From a virus: a stretch of DNA of 38,989 nt. The stretch is from IMG/VR virus record IMGVR_UViG_3300042090_001260, positions 1-38,989 of that record. One strand, written 5' to 3'. The notes below the pieces were generated by a model. It had not been told where the DNA came from, searched no databases, and saw only the letters and a list, made by a program, of their open reading frames with translations. The position numbers were made by a program, and so were the translations under genes. Positions 14,985-25,200 of the stretch are shown in pieces. Numbering within the stretch: position 1 is the stretch's first letter; every line of letters begins with the position of its first letter.

Positions 14985-15503
14985 ATGCCGTCGACCAGTC
15001 TCCAAACCATCGAATCCCCAGAAGTAGACATCCGCTATGCGTGGGGTGAATCCTACGATGCATTTCGCCGCGAGGCGCAGCCGCTGATCGAACGGCATTG
15101 GAACGAAGTCGGCTCACATCGCGATATTCTGCGTTTGAACATCGACCATGACCGCTATCTGTTCCTCGAAAAATCAAAGATATTTCACCTTCTGACGGCA
15201 CGGGATCGTGGCCATTTGATCGGCTATTTCGGCGTCTCGGTGATTCCCTATCCTCGCGACAAGGATGCGCGCCTCGGCGTCGATGAGTTCATCTATGCGA
15301 TGCCAGAATATCGCAGACATTACGTCGGTCTGGAGATGGTCGAGCGCGGCGAAAAGTACCTCGGCGAGCTTGGATGCCACATTGTTGCGTTTCGCGAAAA
15401 GGTGCTTGGTCCGAATCATGGATATTTGAAACACCTTGGGTTCGAACCTCAGGAACTGGTCTGTACCAAGATTCTGAATCTGCCCCATGCCGGTGAGAAA
15501 TGA
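14985..15503 (+). CDS. GNAT-family N-acetyltransferase, 172 aa
   Basis: ATG 14985 has AGGGG 9 bases upstream; a GTG at 14934 would add 17 residues but lacks a ribosome site. The GNAT core is visible: the N-terminal helices with FRREAQPLIERHW, strand 4 (DRGHLIGYFGVSVIP), strand ARLGVDEFIYAMPEYR, the acetyl-CoA loop and helix RRHYVGLEMVERGEKYLGEL, and the last strands VAFREKVLGPNHGYLKHLGF. The R-x2-G/A signature is only partly kept (YRRHYVG). The family acetylates amines, including protein N-termini and Lys. The gene sits between tail and internal-protein genes, as acetyltransferase genes often do in marine and rhizobial podovirus-like phages. Substrate unknown. Confidence 0.8.
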   Translation: MPSTSLQTIESPEVDIRYAWGESYDAFRREAQPLIERHWNEVGSHRDILRLNIDHDRYLFLEKSKIFHLLTARDRGHLIGYFGVSVIPYPRDKDARLGVDEFIYAMPEYRRHYVGLEMVERGEKYLGELGCHIVAFREKVLGPNHGYLKHLGFEPQELVCTKILNLPHAGEK

Positions 15504-16609
15504 GACGACCATTCGAAGAGGTTGGCCCCGTCGATGCCTGTCCGAACGATCGCGTCTGGTGTTACGTTTTTTCCGGCGCTGCGGCCATCGCAACGGCGAT
15601 CGGCGCGACGGAGACTGGTGCGGCGCTGGCTGGGATCGCTGCGACAACCGCTGGTACCATCGGGGGGACGGCGCTGGCTAGCGCTGGTGCGGGGGCGCTC
15701 TATGGCGGCGTCACTGGTGGGAACGTCGGCCAGGACGCCCTATATGGCGGACTGGCTGGAGCAGCGCTCACAACTGGCGCGACAGCGTTAGGCTACACCG
15801 GTGCCGATATGGCGGGAGGTCTTGGCCTCGATGCCGCCGGTGCGGCAGGATCCGCTTCAGCGGATGCCATTGCGAGTTCGCTTGGAACCACAGTTGACGC
15901 CAATGGAATTATTGAGAGCGGACAGTTCGTTGGGATGTCGGCATCCGATCCGGAGGTCATCGCGGCGTCCAATGGTACTAGCGCTGCCAGCGCTTCGGGT
16001 CTGGAGAACGCCAGTGCCGCGCTGACGAACTCGGGACAGGGCGGCGGCGCCCTCGGACAGACGGCGGCAGCAGCGGCTGGAAAGGGAGGGATCAATAATA
16101 CAGCATTGGCTCTTGGTGCTTTGTCGGCACTCTCGTCTCTCAACAAGCCGAAAGCAACGCCGGTTCCTGGCCCGGCATCGACGGCAGCGACGCAGGGACC
16201 TCTCTTCAACGCACCACTGACCGGTACCGGCGTCATAAATCGCACGGCAGTAAATCCGTACGCCGGACAGCCGCCGAATTCTTGGTACACCTATGGCCAA
16301 GGGCCAGAGCAGAGTTTCTTCACGGGAAACCAGTTGACGTTTGCGAAAGGTGGACCTCTCACAAAGAGTTCGTATGTACAAGGTGACGGTGATGGTCAGC
16401 AGGACCAGATTCCCGCCTCACTTTCTGACGGAGAATTTGTCTTTGACGCAACAACTGTAAGTAGAGCCGGAAATGGTAGCAATAGAAAAGGTGCTCTTTG
16501 GTTAGAAAAACTTCGCCATGAACTGGCCAAGGATGCCGGTAGCACTCGTGTTGTTCAAAAGAATATTAAGAAAAGCCCGGCAGATTACATTCAGGAGATA
16601 GGTCGATGA
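15500..16609 (+). CDS. Gly/Ala-rich internal virion protein with glycine-zipper segment, 369 aa
   Basis: ATG 15500 overlaps the upstream stop (ATGA). Residues 25-130 are Gly/Ala-rich with small-xxx-small spacing (SGAAAIATAIGATETGAALA, then GIAATTAGTIGG), the kind of segment that inserts in or crosses membranes. The C-terminus holds a conserved podovirus motif: QIPASLSDGEFVFDATTVSR, then AGNGSNRKGALWLEKLRHEL. A FAKGGPL motif (16340-16360) is another copy of the GG-x-V/L theme. I infer an internal protein that leaves the head with the DNA and helps it through the envelope. The last about 170 bases are more A/T-rich than the rest. Confidence 0.7.
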   Translation: MRRPFEEVGPVDACPNDRVWCYVFSGAAAIATAIGATETGAALAGIAATTAGTIGGTALASAGAGALYGGVTGGNVGQDALYGGLAGAALTTGATALGYTGADMAGGLGLDAAGAAGSASADAIASSLGTTVDANGIIESGQFVGMSASDPEVIAASNGTSAASASGLENASAALTNSGQGGGALGQTAAAAAGKGGINNTALALGALSALSSLNKPKATPVPGPASTAATQGPLFNAPLTGTGVINRTAVNPYAGQPPNSWYTYGQGPEQSFFTGNQLTFAKGGPLTKSSYVQGDGDGQQDQIPASLSDGEFVFDATTVSRAGNGSNRKGALWLEKLRHELAKDAGSTRVVQKNIKKSPADYIQEIGR

Positions 16610-17937
16610 CGACGAGTTCATCAGGTCTGTCCTCGTTCCTGTCGAATGGAATCACCCCGCCGCAACCGACGGGGTCCGATACATCGACGAACTTCCCAGT
16701 CTGGTATCAGGACTACCTTTACAACATCGCCAATGCGGCAACGAATCTCTCGCAGACGCCCTATACAACCTACCCTGGACAGCAAGTCGCATCGCCATCG
16801 GCAGACACCACGGCATCGTGGACTGCGGCAGAGAACAATGTCGGCACATGGAAACCGGACGTCACGTCGGCACAGACGACGAGCCAGAGCGGCGCATCGC
16901 CTCTCTCTACGGAAATGGTAAATAATTATGCCGGAAACTACAACACTGGCGTGACGAGCGGTGGCGCTGGAATTACCGGTGCCCTGAACCAATCCGTATT
17001 GGGCGCAGCACCAAATTTTTCCAATCAGACGGGTGCGCAGACAACGCAGCAGGCGGCAAATTACACCGGTGCTTTGAACAATGCCGTTCAGGGAAATGTC
17101 GCCGGCTATGAGAATCCTTATAACAATCAGGTCGTCGGCGGCATTGAATCGGCGCTGAATACCAATCTGACGCAGAACGTCTTGCCGCAGATCCAAGATC
17201 GTTTCGTGCAGTCGGGTCAGACAGCGTCTCCGCAGCAAATGCAGGCTGAGAACAATGCCGTCTATCAGAATCAACAGGCGGTCGGACAAGCCATCGCTCC
17301 AGCACTCGAACAAGGATATAATACGGCTTTGGGTGCCGCGCAGACCGAAGGAAATCTTGGTTTCCAGACCGGTGCACAAACGGCCAATACCGGACTGAGC
17401 GCCGGAATGAGTACGGCCAATACCGGCTACGGAACCGCAGGAACAGGCGTCCAACTCGGCACCAGCACCGGATTGCAGAATCAGACAAATCAGCTGACGT
17501 CGGCCAGTCAATTGGGCCAGCTTGGCGCCCTGACATCGCAGCTGAATGCCTCGGACACGGGCCAATTGGCGGCGGCCGGTCAAGCGCAGGATACCAACAG
17601 CCAAGCGAACATCAACGCTGCGATGAACAATTTCTACAACCAGCAGCAATATCCGTACCAGAATTTGTCGTATCTTTCGAATATTCTACGCGGACAGCAG
17701 ATGCCAACAACATCACAGACCGCGAGCACGACATATGCCCCATCGTCCGCCTATACGAATTCGCCGCTGTCAAGTTTCATCGGCACGACGCTTGGTGGCA
17801 GTGCGCTTCTGAATGGCACGTCATTGAAGAAAGGCGGTCCCGTCAGAGATGCACCGAAGAAAAAAACTCTTGATCTCGTCATCATTGAGCCGATGGTCGG
17901 ACCGACGGTGCGCGGCGCTCTTTCAAGGGCGGCTTAG
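16606..17937 (+). CDS. Asn/Gln/Thr-rich internal virion protein, 443 aa
   Basis: ATG 16606 overlaps the previous stop. The protein is dominated by Asn, Gln, Thr, Ala and Gly. The segment YENPYNNQVVGGIESAL, then LPQIQDRFVQSGQTAS, and a long amphipathic stretch QAVGQAIAPALEQGYNTALG matches the internal or ejection proteins of podovirus-type phages. Residues 250-340 contain degenerate GLSAGMSTANTGYGTAGTG-type repeats. Near the C-terminus LKKGGPV (17824-17844) and a basic patch KKKT occur. No enzyme domain. The role in DNA ejection is inferred from neighbours and composition. Confidence 0.7.
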   Translation: MTTSSSGLSSFLSNGITPPQPTGSDTSTNFPVWYQDYLYNIANAATNLSQTPYTTYPGQQVASPSADTTASWTAAENNVGTWKPDVTSAQTTSQSGASPLSTEMVNNYAGNYNTGVTSGGAGITGALNQSVLGAAPNFSNQTGAQTTQQAANYTGALNNAVQGNVAGYENPYNNQVVGGIESALNTNLTQNVLPQIQDRFVQSGQTASPQQMQAENNAVYQNQQAVGQAIAPALEQGYNTALGAAQTEGNLGFQTGAQTANTGLSAGMSTANTGYGTAGTGVQLGTSTGLQNQTNQLTSASQLGQLGALTSQLNASDTGQLAAAGQAQDTNSQANINAAMNNFYNQQQYPYQNLSYLSNILRGQQMPTTSQTASTTYAPSSAYTNSPLSSFIGTTLGGSALLNGTSLKKGGPVRDAPKKKTLDLVIIEPMVGPTVRGALSRAA

Positions 17938-19212
17938 ATGGCCGGCGCCCTTTCGGCAGGCACCTATGACTATCCAGAACTCGACAGCGATACGGCTGAC
18001 GATGCTGGCGCGCCCGTTCGCGGTGGTCCTCTTGCCCAAGTTGCGGCGAATCCCGAAGCCGAGATGTACCAGTCGTTGGCCGGTCAAGGTTCGGTAAGCG
18101 ACCAGTTAAGTCCATTGCAGCGCGCCCAGGATGCCGCCAACAAAGTAAAACAGCAGCGCATCCAGGACGCCATCGCCAGCCTTCAGGCGGCACAGCAGGG
18201 GCAGACGACCAATCTCCCGCTGCTGGCTGCTGCTGGCGCGATGCTAGCGCCTCCTGGAGGTGCCGGGAATTTTGGCACATCGCTCGGTCGCGCGTTTCAG
18301 GCTGCGGCACCGGCTCTCCAACAGCAGCGCCAGCAACAGCAGGCCACGCAACAGCAGATCGCGAATCTCGGTATCACCAGTGCCGATGTCGATACGGCGG
18401 CGGCGAACCAGGCGATGCAGGATTTCTATAAGCGCGTGCAGATGGCGCAGACTGCGGCGAGCGGTGCGACGACGGCGCAGAACCAAGCGACCACGGCGGC
18501 GGAGACGGCCCGTCATAATGCAGCACTGGAAAGGAACGCCGCAGCCACAGCAGGAGCAACTGCTGGATATTATAAATATCTGGAGACGCCCGATGAAGAC
18601 GAGCCAGATCGTTACACGCCGGTGCTTGACCCCTCGACGAAGAAGCCGCTGATCGACGAGCAATCCGGTCTCGGACTCTATCAGCCATGGGCGGGAAACA
18701 AATCTCTTGGTCCGCCGGTGCCCTATGACCCGGCGACCGACACGACGCAGAAGAATCCGGCCGACGTGCAGCGCGTCAATTGGCTGATGCAGAATGGATT
18801 GGCACCAGACACCCAGACGGCATGGGCGATGGCGCACCAAGGGATCAACGACGCCGCGACGCGTGCCCGATTGGTTCAGGCGCAGATGAAGATCATTTCG
18901 TCGAACAATCCGAAACTGACGTCCGACCAGTTGAAGTCGCAGGCGCAGACTGACGTCGATTCGTTCTTCCCGCGAACTGGGGCGACTGGAGCCACGGCAC
19001 CGGCCCCGAAGACTGAAGCACCGGCGGCACCATCAAGTGGGTTCAATCTTCTCAGCCCGTCGACCTGGGGTGGCCACTCATCTGCGGCGTCAGCACCAGC
19101 ATCGACCGATGATCCAATCACTCGCGCCCGTGCGGCTATCGCTGCCGGCGCTCCTGCTGCTGCGGTTCGGAAACGCTTGGTCGATAATGGCATTGATCCG
19201 AGTGGCCTGTGA
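17938..19212 (+). CDS. Ala/Gln-rich internal virion protein, 424 aa
   Basis: ATG 17938 directly follows the upstream TAG. Residues 60-190 form Gln/Ala-rich helices (QRIQDAIASLQAAQQGQTT, ALQQQRQQQQATQQQIANLG), probably coiled coil. VRGGPL (18016-18033) near the N-terminus repeats the GG motif. The middle has a Pro/Asp-rich linker with repeated PVLDPSTKKPL-like text. The last 30 residues (ITRARAAIAAGAPAAAVRKR, then LVDNGIDPSGL) form a module that often ends phage internal proteins. I infer an ejected or core protein of the virion. Confidence 0.7.
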   Translation: MAGALSAGTYDYPELDSDTADDAGAPVRGGPLAQVAANPEAEMYQSLAGQGSVSDQLSPLQRAQDAANKVKQQRIQDAIASLQAAQQGQTTNLPLLAAAGAMLAPPGGAGNFGTSLGRAFQAAAPALQQQRQQQQATQQQIANLGITSADVDTAAANQAMQDFYKRVQMAQTAASGATTAQNQATTAAETARHNAALERNAAATAGATAGYYKYLETPDEDEPDRYTPVLDPSTKKPLIDEQSGLGLYQPWAGNKSLGPPVPYDPATDTTQKNPADVQRVNWLMQNGLAPDTQTAWAMAHQGINDAATRARLVQAQMKIISSNNPKLTSDQLKSQAQTDVDSFFPRTGATGATAPAPKTEAPAAPSSGFNLLSPSTWGGHSSAASAPASTDDPITRARAAIAAGAPAAAVRKRLVDNGIDPSGL

Positions 19213-22200
19213 TGGACGGCTCGTCTCTCAGTTTTGATGATCTAATCCCGCAGCAGAAGGCGGCGATTTCATTTGACGATTTGATCCCACAGCAGTCGAT
19301 GCCTGTCGTCGATGAATTCGGTCGTCCGATGGATACCGAAGCGGCACCGAAGCTGCAGCCGCATGCCCAGACCGAAATGGAGCCATGGAATCCATCACTC
19401 GGAGAGCGCGCCACCCAATGGGTGAAGAACGAGTTCGGCATCCCCGAGCGGCAGACGGCGCAGGAACAGAACGTACTAGCGGCGCAACAGGCAGGAATGG
19501 CTCCCGCAGAAGCGCGGCAGGCTGTCGGCGGCATGTCGGAAATTCCCCAACAGTTCGCAGGAAAGGCCGTTCATGTGGCGACGCTTGGTTTGGTCCCCGA
19601 TCCTTCTGGAGAAGCGGGAACAACGGCTGGCGTCGTCGGCGGTGCGTTTGGTCAAGTCGCTGGTTTGTTTGGTGCGCCCGTCGCCGCAGCGAGAGGAATG
19701 ACTTCGGCGGTTGGACTCGATTCCGTACTCGCGCCGGCTATGACCGACACCATCGTGACTGGCCTCGCCAAGGGCATCGGTCAAGAGTCGGCGACGATGG
19801 CGACCGCGATGGCGTTGCAACAAATCGGCGATTCGGTCGACTCTCCAGATGTTGCGACTGCCGCGAAGAAGGAAGCGCAGGCACTGAAATCCGGCGCGGA
19901 GATGGGTGCGACCTATGGCGTCGCGGGCCGATTGTTCCCTGGGGCTAATCCAGCCGAGTGGGCGGCCCGTGCTGCCGTTGCGCAGACCGGTACGAGTGCC
20001 ATGGAAGGAAAGTCGCCATGGGGTGATTTTTCCAACTGGGAGAACATGAGTGGACAGGAAAAGGCGCAGGCGGCATTCAATGCTGCGGCGAATATTCTGT
20101 TCACCAGGACCGGAACGCCGACGGCATTTGGCCGCAGTCGAATTCCAGGAGAACCAGAAGCGCCGACGGCGACAACCGCCCCGCAAGCGGTTCCTGCACC
20201 GGAAGTGATTCCGCCGAACGGATTCACGGGCGCGGCTGCGACACCGAGTCCAGATGCAGCACCTATGCGTGGCTGGCCTGCCAACATCGAAGATATTGCG
20301 GCGATGCTTATGCCGCCTGCTGCTGGTGAACCCGCGATTCCAGAAACCCCAGTCGCTTCGACGACGCCGGAACCTGCCGCCGATATCAATGCACAGATCA
20401 AGGCCATGCTTGATCGGAAGAATCCGAAGGACGCAGTATTTGTCGCGTCCGGCAATGAAGATGCTATTCCCGAAAAGTTGCCAAAGCGCGTGCAAGTGGT
20501 CCAGCGTGACGAAGGTACGCTCCTGACAACCAACCCGCTAAAGGCGCAGTCGTTCAGCGAAGCCCCGCAGATCACTGAACAGCATATGGCTGTTTTGCTG
20601 GGACTTCCGGAAGCCAAGCCGGATGCACAGGAGAGCGGGCAACAGGAAGTCGTACAAGGCCAGGATGCCGATGGAAATGTCATCGCCGAGGCCCTGACAT
20701 CGCCGCAAAAGGCACTGCAAACAACGGAAGCCGTGGAAGCGCAGACGCCGAAAGATGGCGCGGTGACGATCGTCACGCCGCAGGAAGCACAGGCCCGACG
20801 CGCTGATATGACCGCCGAGGAGCATGAAGGGGAAGTCAACACGGCGATCCAGACTTACATGGATCATCCTACCGAGGAAAATGCAGCGGCGGTCCGTGCC
20901 GCGGAGAATGCCCGCAATGAAGCCAAAGCAGCCGTTCTGCCCGTCGCCGCCGTTCCAGCCGGAGCGGTCCCTACAGTCCCAGTTCAGCCGGGAGGAGTGG
21001 GAACAGCACCGATGCCGGCAGTTCCACCGGGAAATACTGAGGCTGTTCCCGCTGCGCCGGATGAGAACGGGACGCGTGCCGTCAGTGCCGCTGCGCCCAC
21101 CGAACCTGCTGTTAAGCCTGCTTCGTCGCTTGCTGCCATAGTCGGTGCGACGCCGCGCTATGCGGCAACCATGATGGGAAAAGGTGCTGCCGGATTTTCT
21201 GGGGGCAGCGCAACTGGTCACGGAAATCTGGTGCTCGATACCGGTGTCATCCCGGCCTTCGATGCCGCTGTGGCAAAGCTGCCGCAGCAGCCGATCAGCA
21301 ATGACACGGTGCAGAATATCTACGACCAAGCGGACTCGGATAATGCGCAACCCATCGAATGGCGCGGTGTGATCGATCAAGACGGAAAACCCGTTGCCGT
21401 TGGGCGGACGCAGACTGGCGTGCCGATCGGTGCCGATGCAAAAGTTGTCTCAATGTTGCAGAAACACGGCTTGCAACTGCGTGCGACTGATCCAGCGAAA
21501 CCGCTCGCTGTCTTCACGGACGATGGATTGAGTCATGTCGGCGTGATGGCGCCGATCAAGGTTGACCCAGAAAAGGTTGCCGAAACGCAGAATTCATCCG
21601 CATCTCCGCTTGAGCGCGACGACGAGGGCACCGCACCGCCTCCCAACTCGATCCCGCAGCGCGTTGGGAATTCCACCGTCTATCGCGCCCCAGAAACTGC
21701 TGCTGCCCGTACCGTTGCCGAACGCACTTTGAATGGCCTCGTCACCAAGACCGTCGGCGCCAACCGATCGAAAGTCCAGGTCGTCGATCACATTGAAACT
21801 CCTGGTGGTTCGTCGGCGACTGGCATGGTTTCACCGGACGGTAAGACCATCTATCTGACGCTGCACGATATCGACAGGATGGCCGGCACGATCAACCACG
21901 AAGTCATCCACGTCATGCGGAAAGCCGGTCTGTTGAGCGGCAACCGATGGGCTGTCCTGGAAGCGGCGGCTCCGAAGTGGCGGCGCGATTTCAACATCGA
22001 TCAAGCCTATGCGTCCGATATCGAAAACTGGCGCGACGAAGGTCTTCCCGACGACAAGATCGACGATCTGCTGAACGAAGAGGCGGTGGCGACGGCATCG
22101 CGGAAGTTCGGGGATGGCACGCTGTCGCCGAAGCCGGCCGGATTCATGGCCGTCGTCCTGCGGTCGATTCGTGAATTCTTCGAAGGTCTGCGGAACCTTG

Positions 22201-25200
22201 TCAAAGGTCGCGGCTTCAAGACGGCGCGTGGTGCATTGAATGAAATCCACGATGGCGATTTGGCGAAAGATGGATCCGATATCGAGCGTCACGAACTCGG
22301 GGAAATTGAGGAACAACCGATTCCAGGCCGCGAGGAGTTACACAAGGGCGCCCGAGATTACGTTCTGTTCAAAGGGAAAGAGACCGGCCACGAGCACGGA
22401 ATTGCCATCGACCAGGATGGAAAGGTGGATCGGTTCACATCAAATCTGCCAAGCAAAATAACGATTTCAAAGGAAAATCCAGAACTTTGGAAGAGAATGA
22501 ACACGTCAGGAAACAACATTGATATTCACCATAATCACCCTAATGGAGCGCCACAGGTTAGTCTTAGCGACATTCGATCCGCTATGATGGATGGAGTAAA
22601 TTGGGTTGTTTCACATCAAAGACCAGGGGAATTTTCCGCCGTGCGAATGACTCCGGCTTTGCGCATGATGCCACGCCAGAGACGTGATACCGTAATTTCT
22701 GCATCATATGAAGGTGCGCTTAATGGCGTATATCGCGCCATGAGCCAGTTGGAGGACAAAGACCCAACTGGATATCGTGGATTTATGCAGAAAGGCGCGA
22801 TGGAAGAAATCGTAAATCGGGCACTCCAAAAAATTGGCGTAATTGAATATCTATCTTCTCATCGATGGGAACCCAAAAGTCTGAACGATGTTGACTTGGC
22901 GACAAAATTCGCCGTTAATTTGGCGCATCATGCCGCAAGAGAGTCCGCGTTTGATTATGGATTCCCCAAAATAGGAGTGATTGATGCCCTCATACAGCAT
23001 GGTGACGATTCCGGCCCTGTCAGCGCCGACGAAGGATTTTCAAGAATGTCTTCGGCACCTATTGAAGGAACCGAAGGACGACGCTGGAGTTCAGACCGCG
23101 ATCAAGGATATACGAATGGTTCTGCGGGTACGCGAGGGGAATCGACAGACGAAGGCGGCTTAGATTCCCTCGGCCTTCACGAAGATGACATTCGTGATGA
23201 ACAGGACCGTGCCGGTGCCAGCCGCCTAACCCGTATCCTCGACCATCTCGACAGCATGGGTCCTGGCCGTGGCCCGTTGAAACGCCCCGTACAGGCGATC
23301 GAGGCGGCTGCCGACGCCATCAAGAACAGCATGCCAGGTCGATGGGCTCGCCGTGCCATCTCTCCCGGTTCATTCGACGTGAACGCGAAAAACGCCGCCA
23401 TGGCTATCCGCCACATGTGGGGGCGGCTCTATGCTATGGAAGTGCAGATGGGGCATCAGTTGAACGCCGCATCGGATATGCTTGACCGCATGCCGGTCGC
23501 CGAATGGAATCGCATCGGCATCGCCTGGAGCCAAAGCCACTACGAAGACATCCCCACCGAGTTGCAGCCGTTCTTCCGCAAAGCCGACGAACTAACTGCT
23601 GAAGCGACGGCGCGCGTGCAATCGATTGGCGGACTGAAGGAGGCGCAGGAGCACTACGTCGGTCGTATCTGGCGTCCCCGAGGACAGCGTGCCGCCGTCA
23701 CCGACGATGAGGCGCGAAAGATCTATGCCAAGGTCGCCAGCAAACGTCCGCTGACCGGCAGCAAGTCGTTCCTCAAGAAACGCTACTACGATGAATATGA
23801 AGAGGCGATCAACGCTGGTCTAGAGCCGATCTACAATCCGCTGAAAACCCAGATGATCAAGATGCTGGAGATGAACCGATTCTTCGGCGGTTCTGTTTTG
23901 GTCAAGGCAGCGAAGAACAGCGGCATCGCGCAGTTTGTGAAGCGTGGTGACCCTGTGCCCGATGGCATGATGGAACTGCAAGGTCCGGAGTTTCAGCGCG
24001 AAGCCCATACCATTGAGAAGGAAGGCGAGAAAACCGTCATCCGGCCGGGTGCGTGGTTCGCTCCGGAGGGATGGGCGCGGGTGTATAATAATTTCGTGTC
24101 GAAAGGGTTATCAGCCACCATCCATGCCGAACCGGCGCAGATGCTGCGCGATGCTGCGAACTTGATGAATATGTTCCAGCTCGGGCTGTCGTTGTTTCAT
24201 CCGATGTTTACATCGATCGACGCGCAAGTCAGCCGAATCGCCATCGGTATTGATCAAGCGGTCCGCGGCGAATTTGGGAATGCGGCAAAGAACGTGTTGT
24301 TCGGTATCAGCCCGACCAATTGGGTGACGAATGTAAAAGATGGCGATCGGATGATCCAGTCGATCTTGGATCCACACCGGGCGTCGCCGGAACAGCAAAG
24401 ACTGGTACAAGCTTTCGAAGCAGCTGGCGGACGGATCTGGATGGAACGCGTGCTGCGACCATCCGATGAGGGACCAATTGCCCTGACGAATTTCAACAAG
24501 GATAACATCCCCGGACCGCCGGCTATTCGGAATACGTTGATCGCCGTCAAGGCAGCAGCCTATCTGCCCGTGTCGCTGGCCCGTGCGTGGAAACAAGCGG
24601 CGCAGAAATATCCAGACAGCATTGTCCGCCCAATTTTCAACGTGATCGCGCGGACCATGGAAACGACCTCGGCGCCGATCATGACCTGTCTGGTGCCGCG
24701 GCAAAAGCTTGGCGTGTTCTCGCGCATGGCATCGGATTGGATCGCATCGCATCCAGACGCATCGAATGTCGAATTTGTCGCCAAAATGCAGGATCTTTGG
24801 GAATCGGTCGACAACCGTCTTGGTCAGATGGTCTACGATAACCTGTTCTGGGACAAGACATTCAAGGATGTTTCGTTCATGACGGTGCGTTCCGTCGGTT
24901 GGAATATGGGGTCGATTCGCGAGCTGGGCGGCGGTTCATTCGAGAGTGGCCAGTATCTGCTCAACAAGGCGGCTGGACGTGATGTCGAGTGGCCCCATAG
25001 GTTGAGCTATATTATGGCATTGACGGCGATGACCACCGTCATGGGCGCCATAATGACCTACCTTTTCACGGGATCAGGCCCGAAACAATTCAAGGACTAC
25101 ATCTTCCCGCCGACCGGTGAAAAGCGGGTCATGAAGATGCCTGGCGGCAAGACCATGTCCGTCGATGAGCGAATCTCGCTGCCGACCTATATGAAGGACG

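Noticed and set aside
14906-14985. A sigma-70-like promoter before the acetyltransferase gene (TTGACC near 14924)
   Set aside because: The -35-like box is present, but no convincing TATAAT-like box lies 16-18 bases downstream.
16621-17649. A 342-codon open frame on the - strand
   Set aside because: Antisense of the Asn/Gln-rich internal protein gene. Cys/Arg/Leu-rich text with no domain, against a coherent + strand gene chain.
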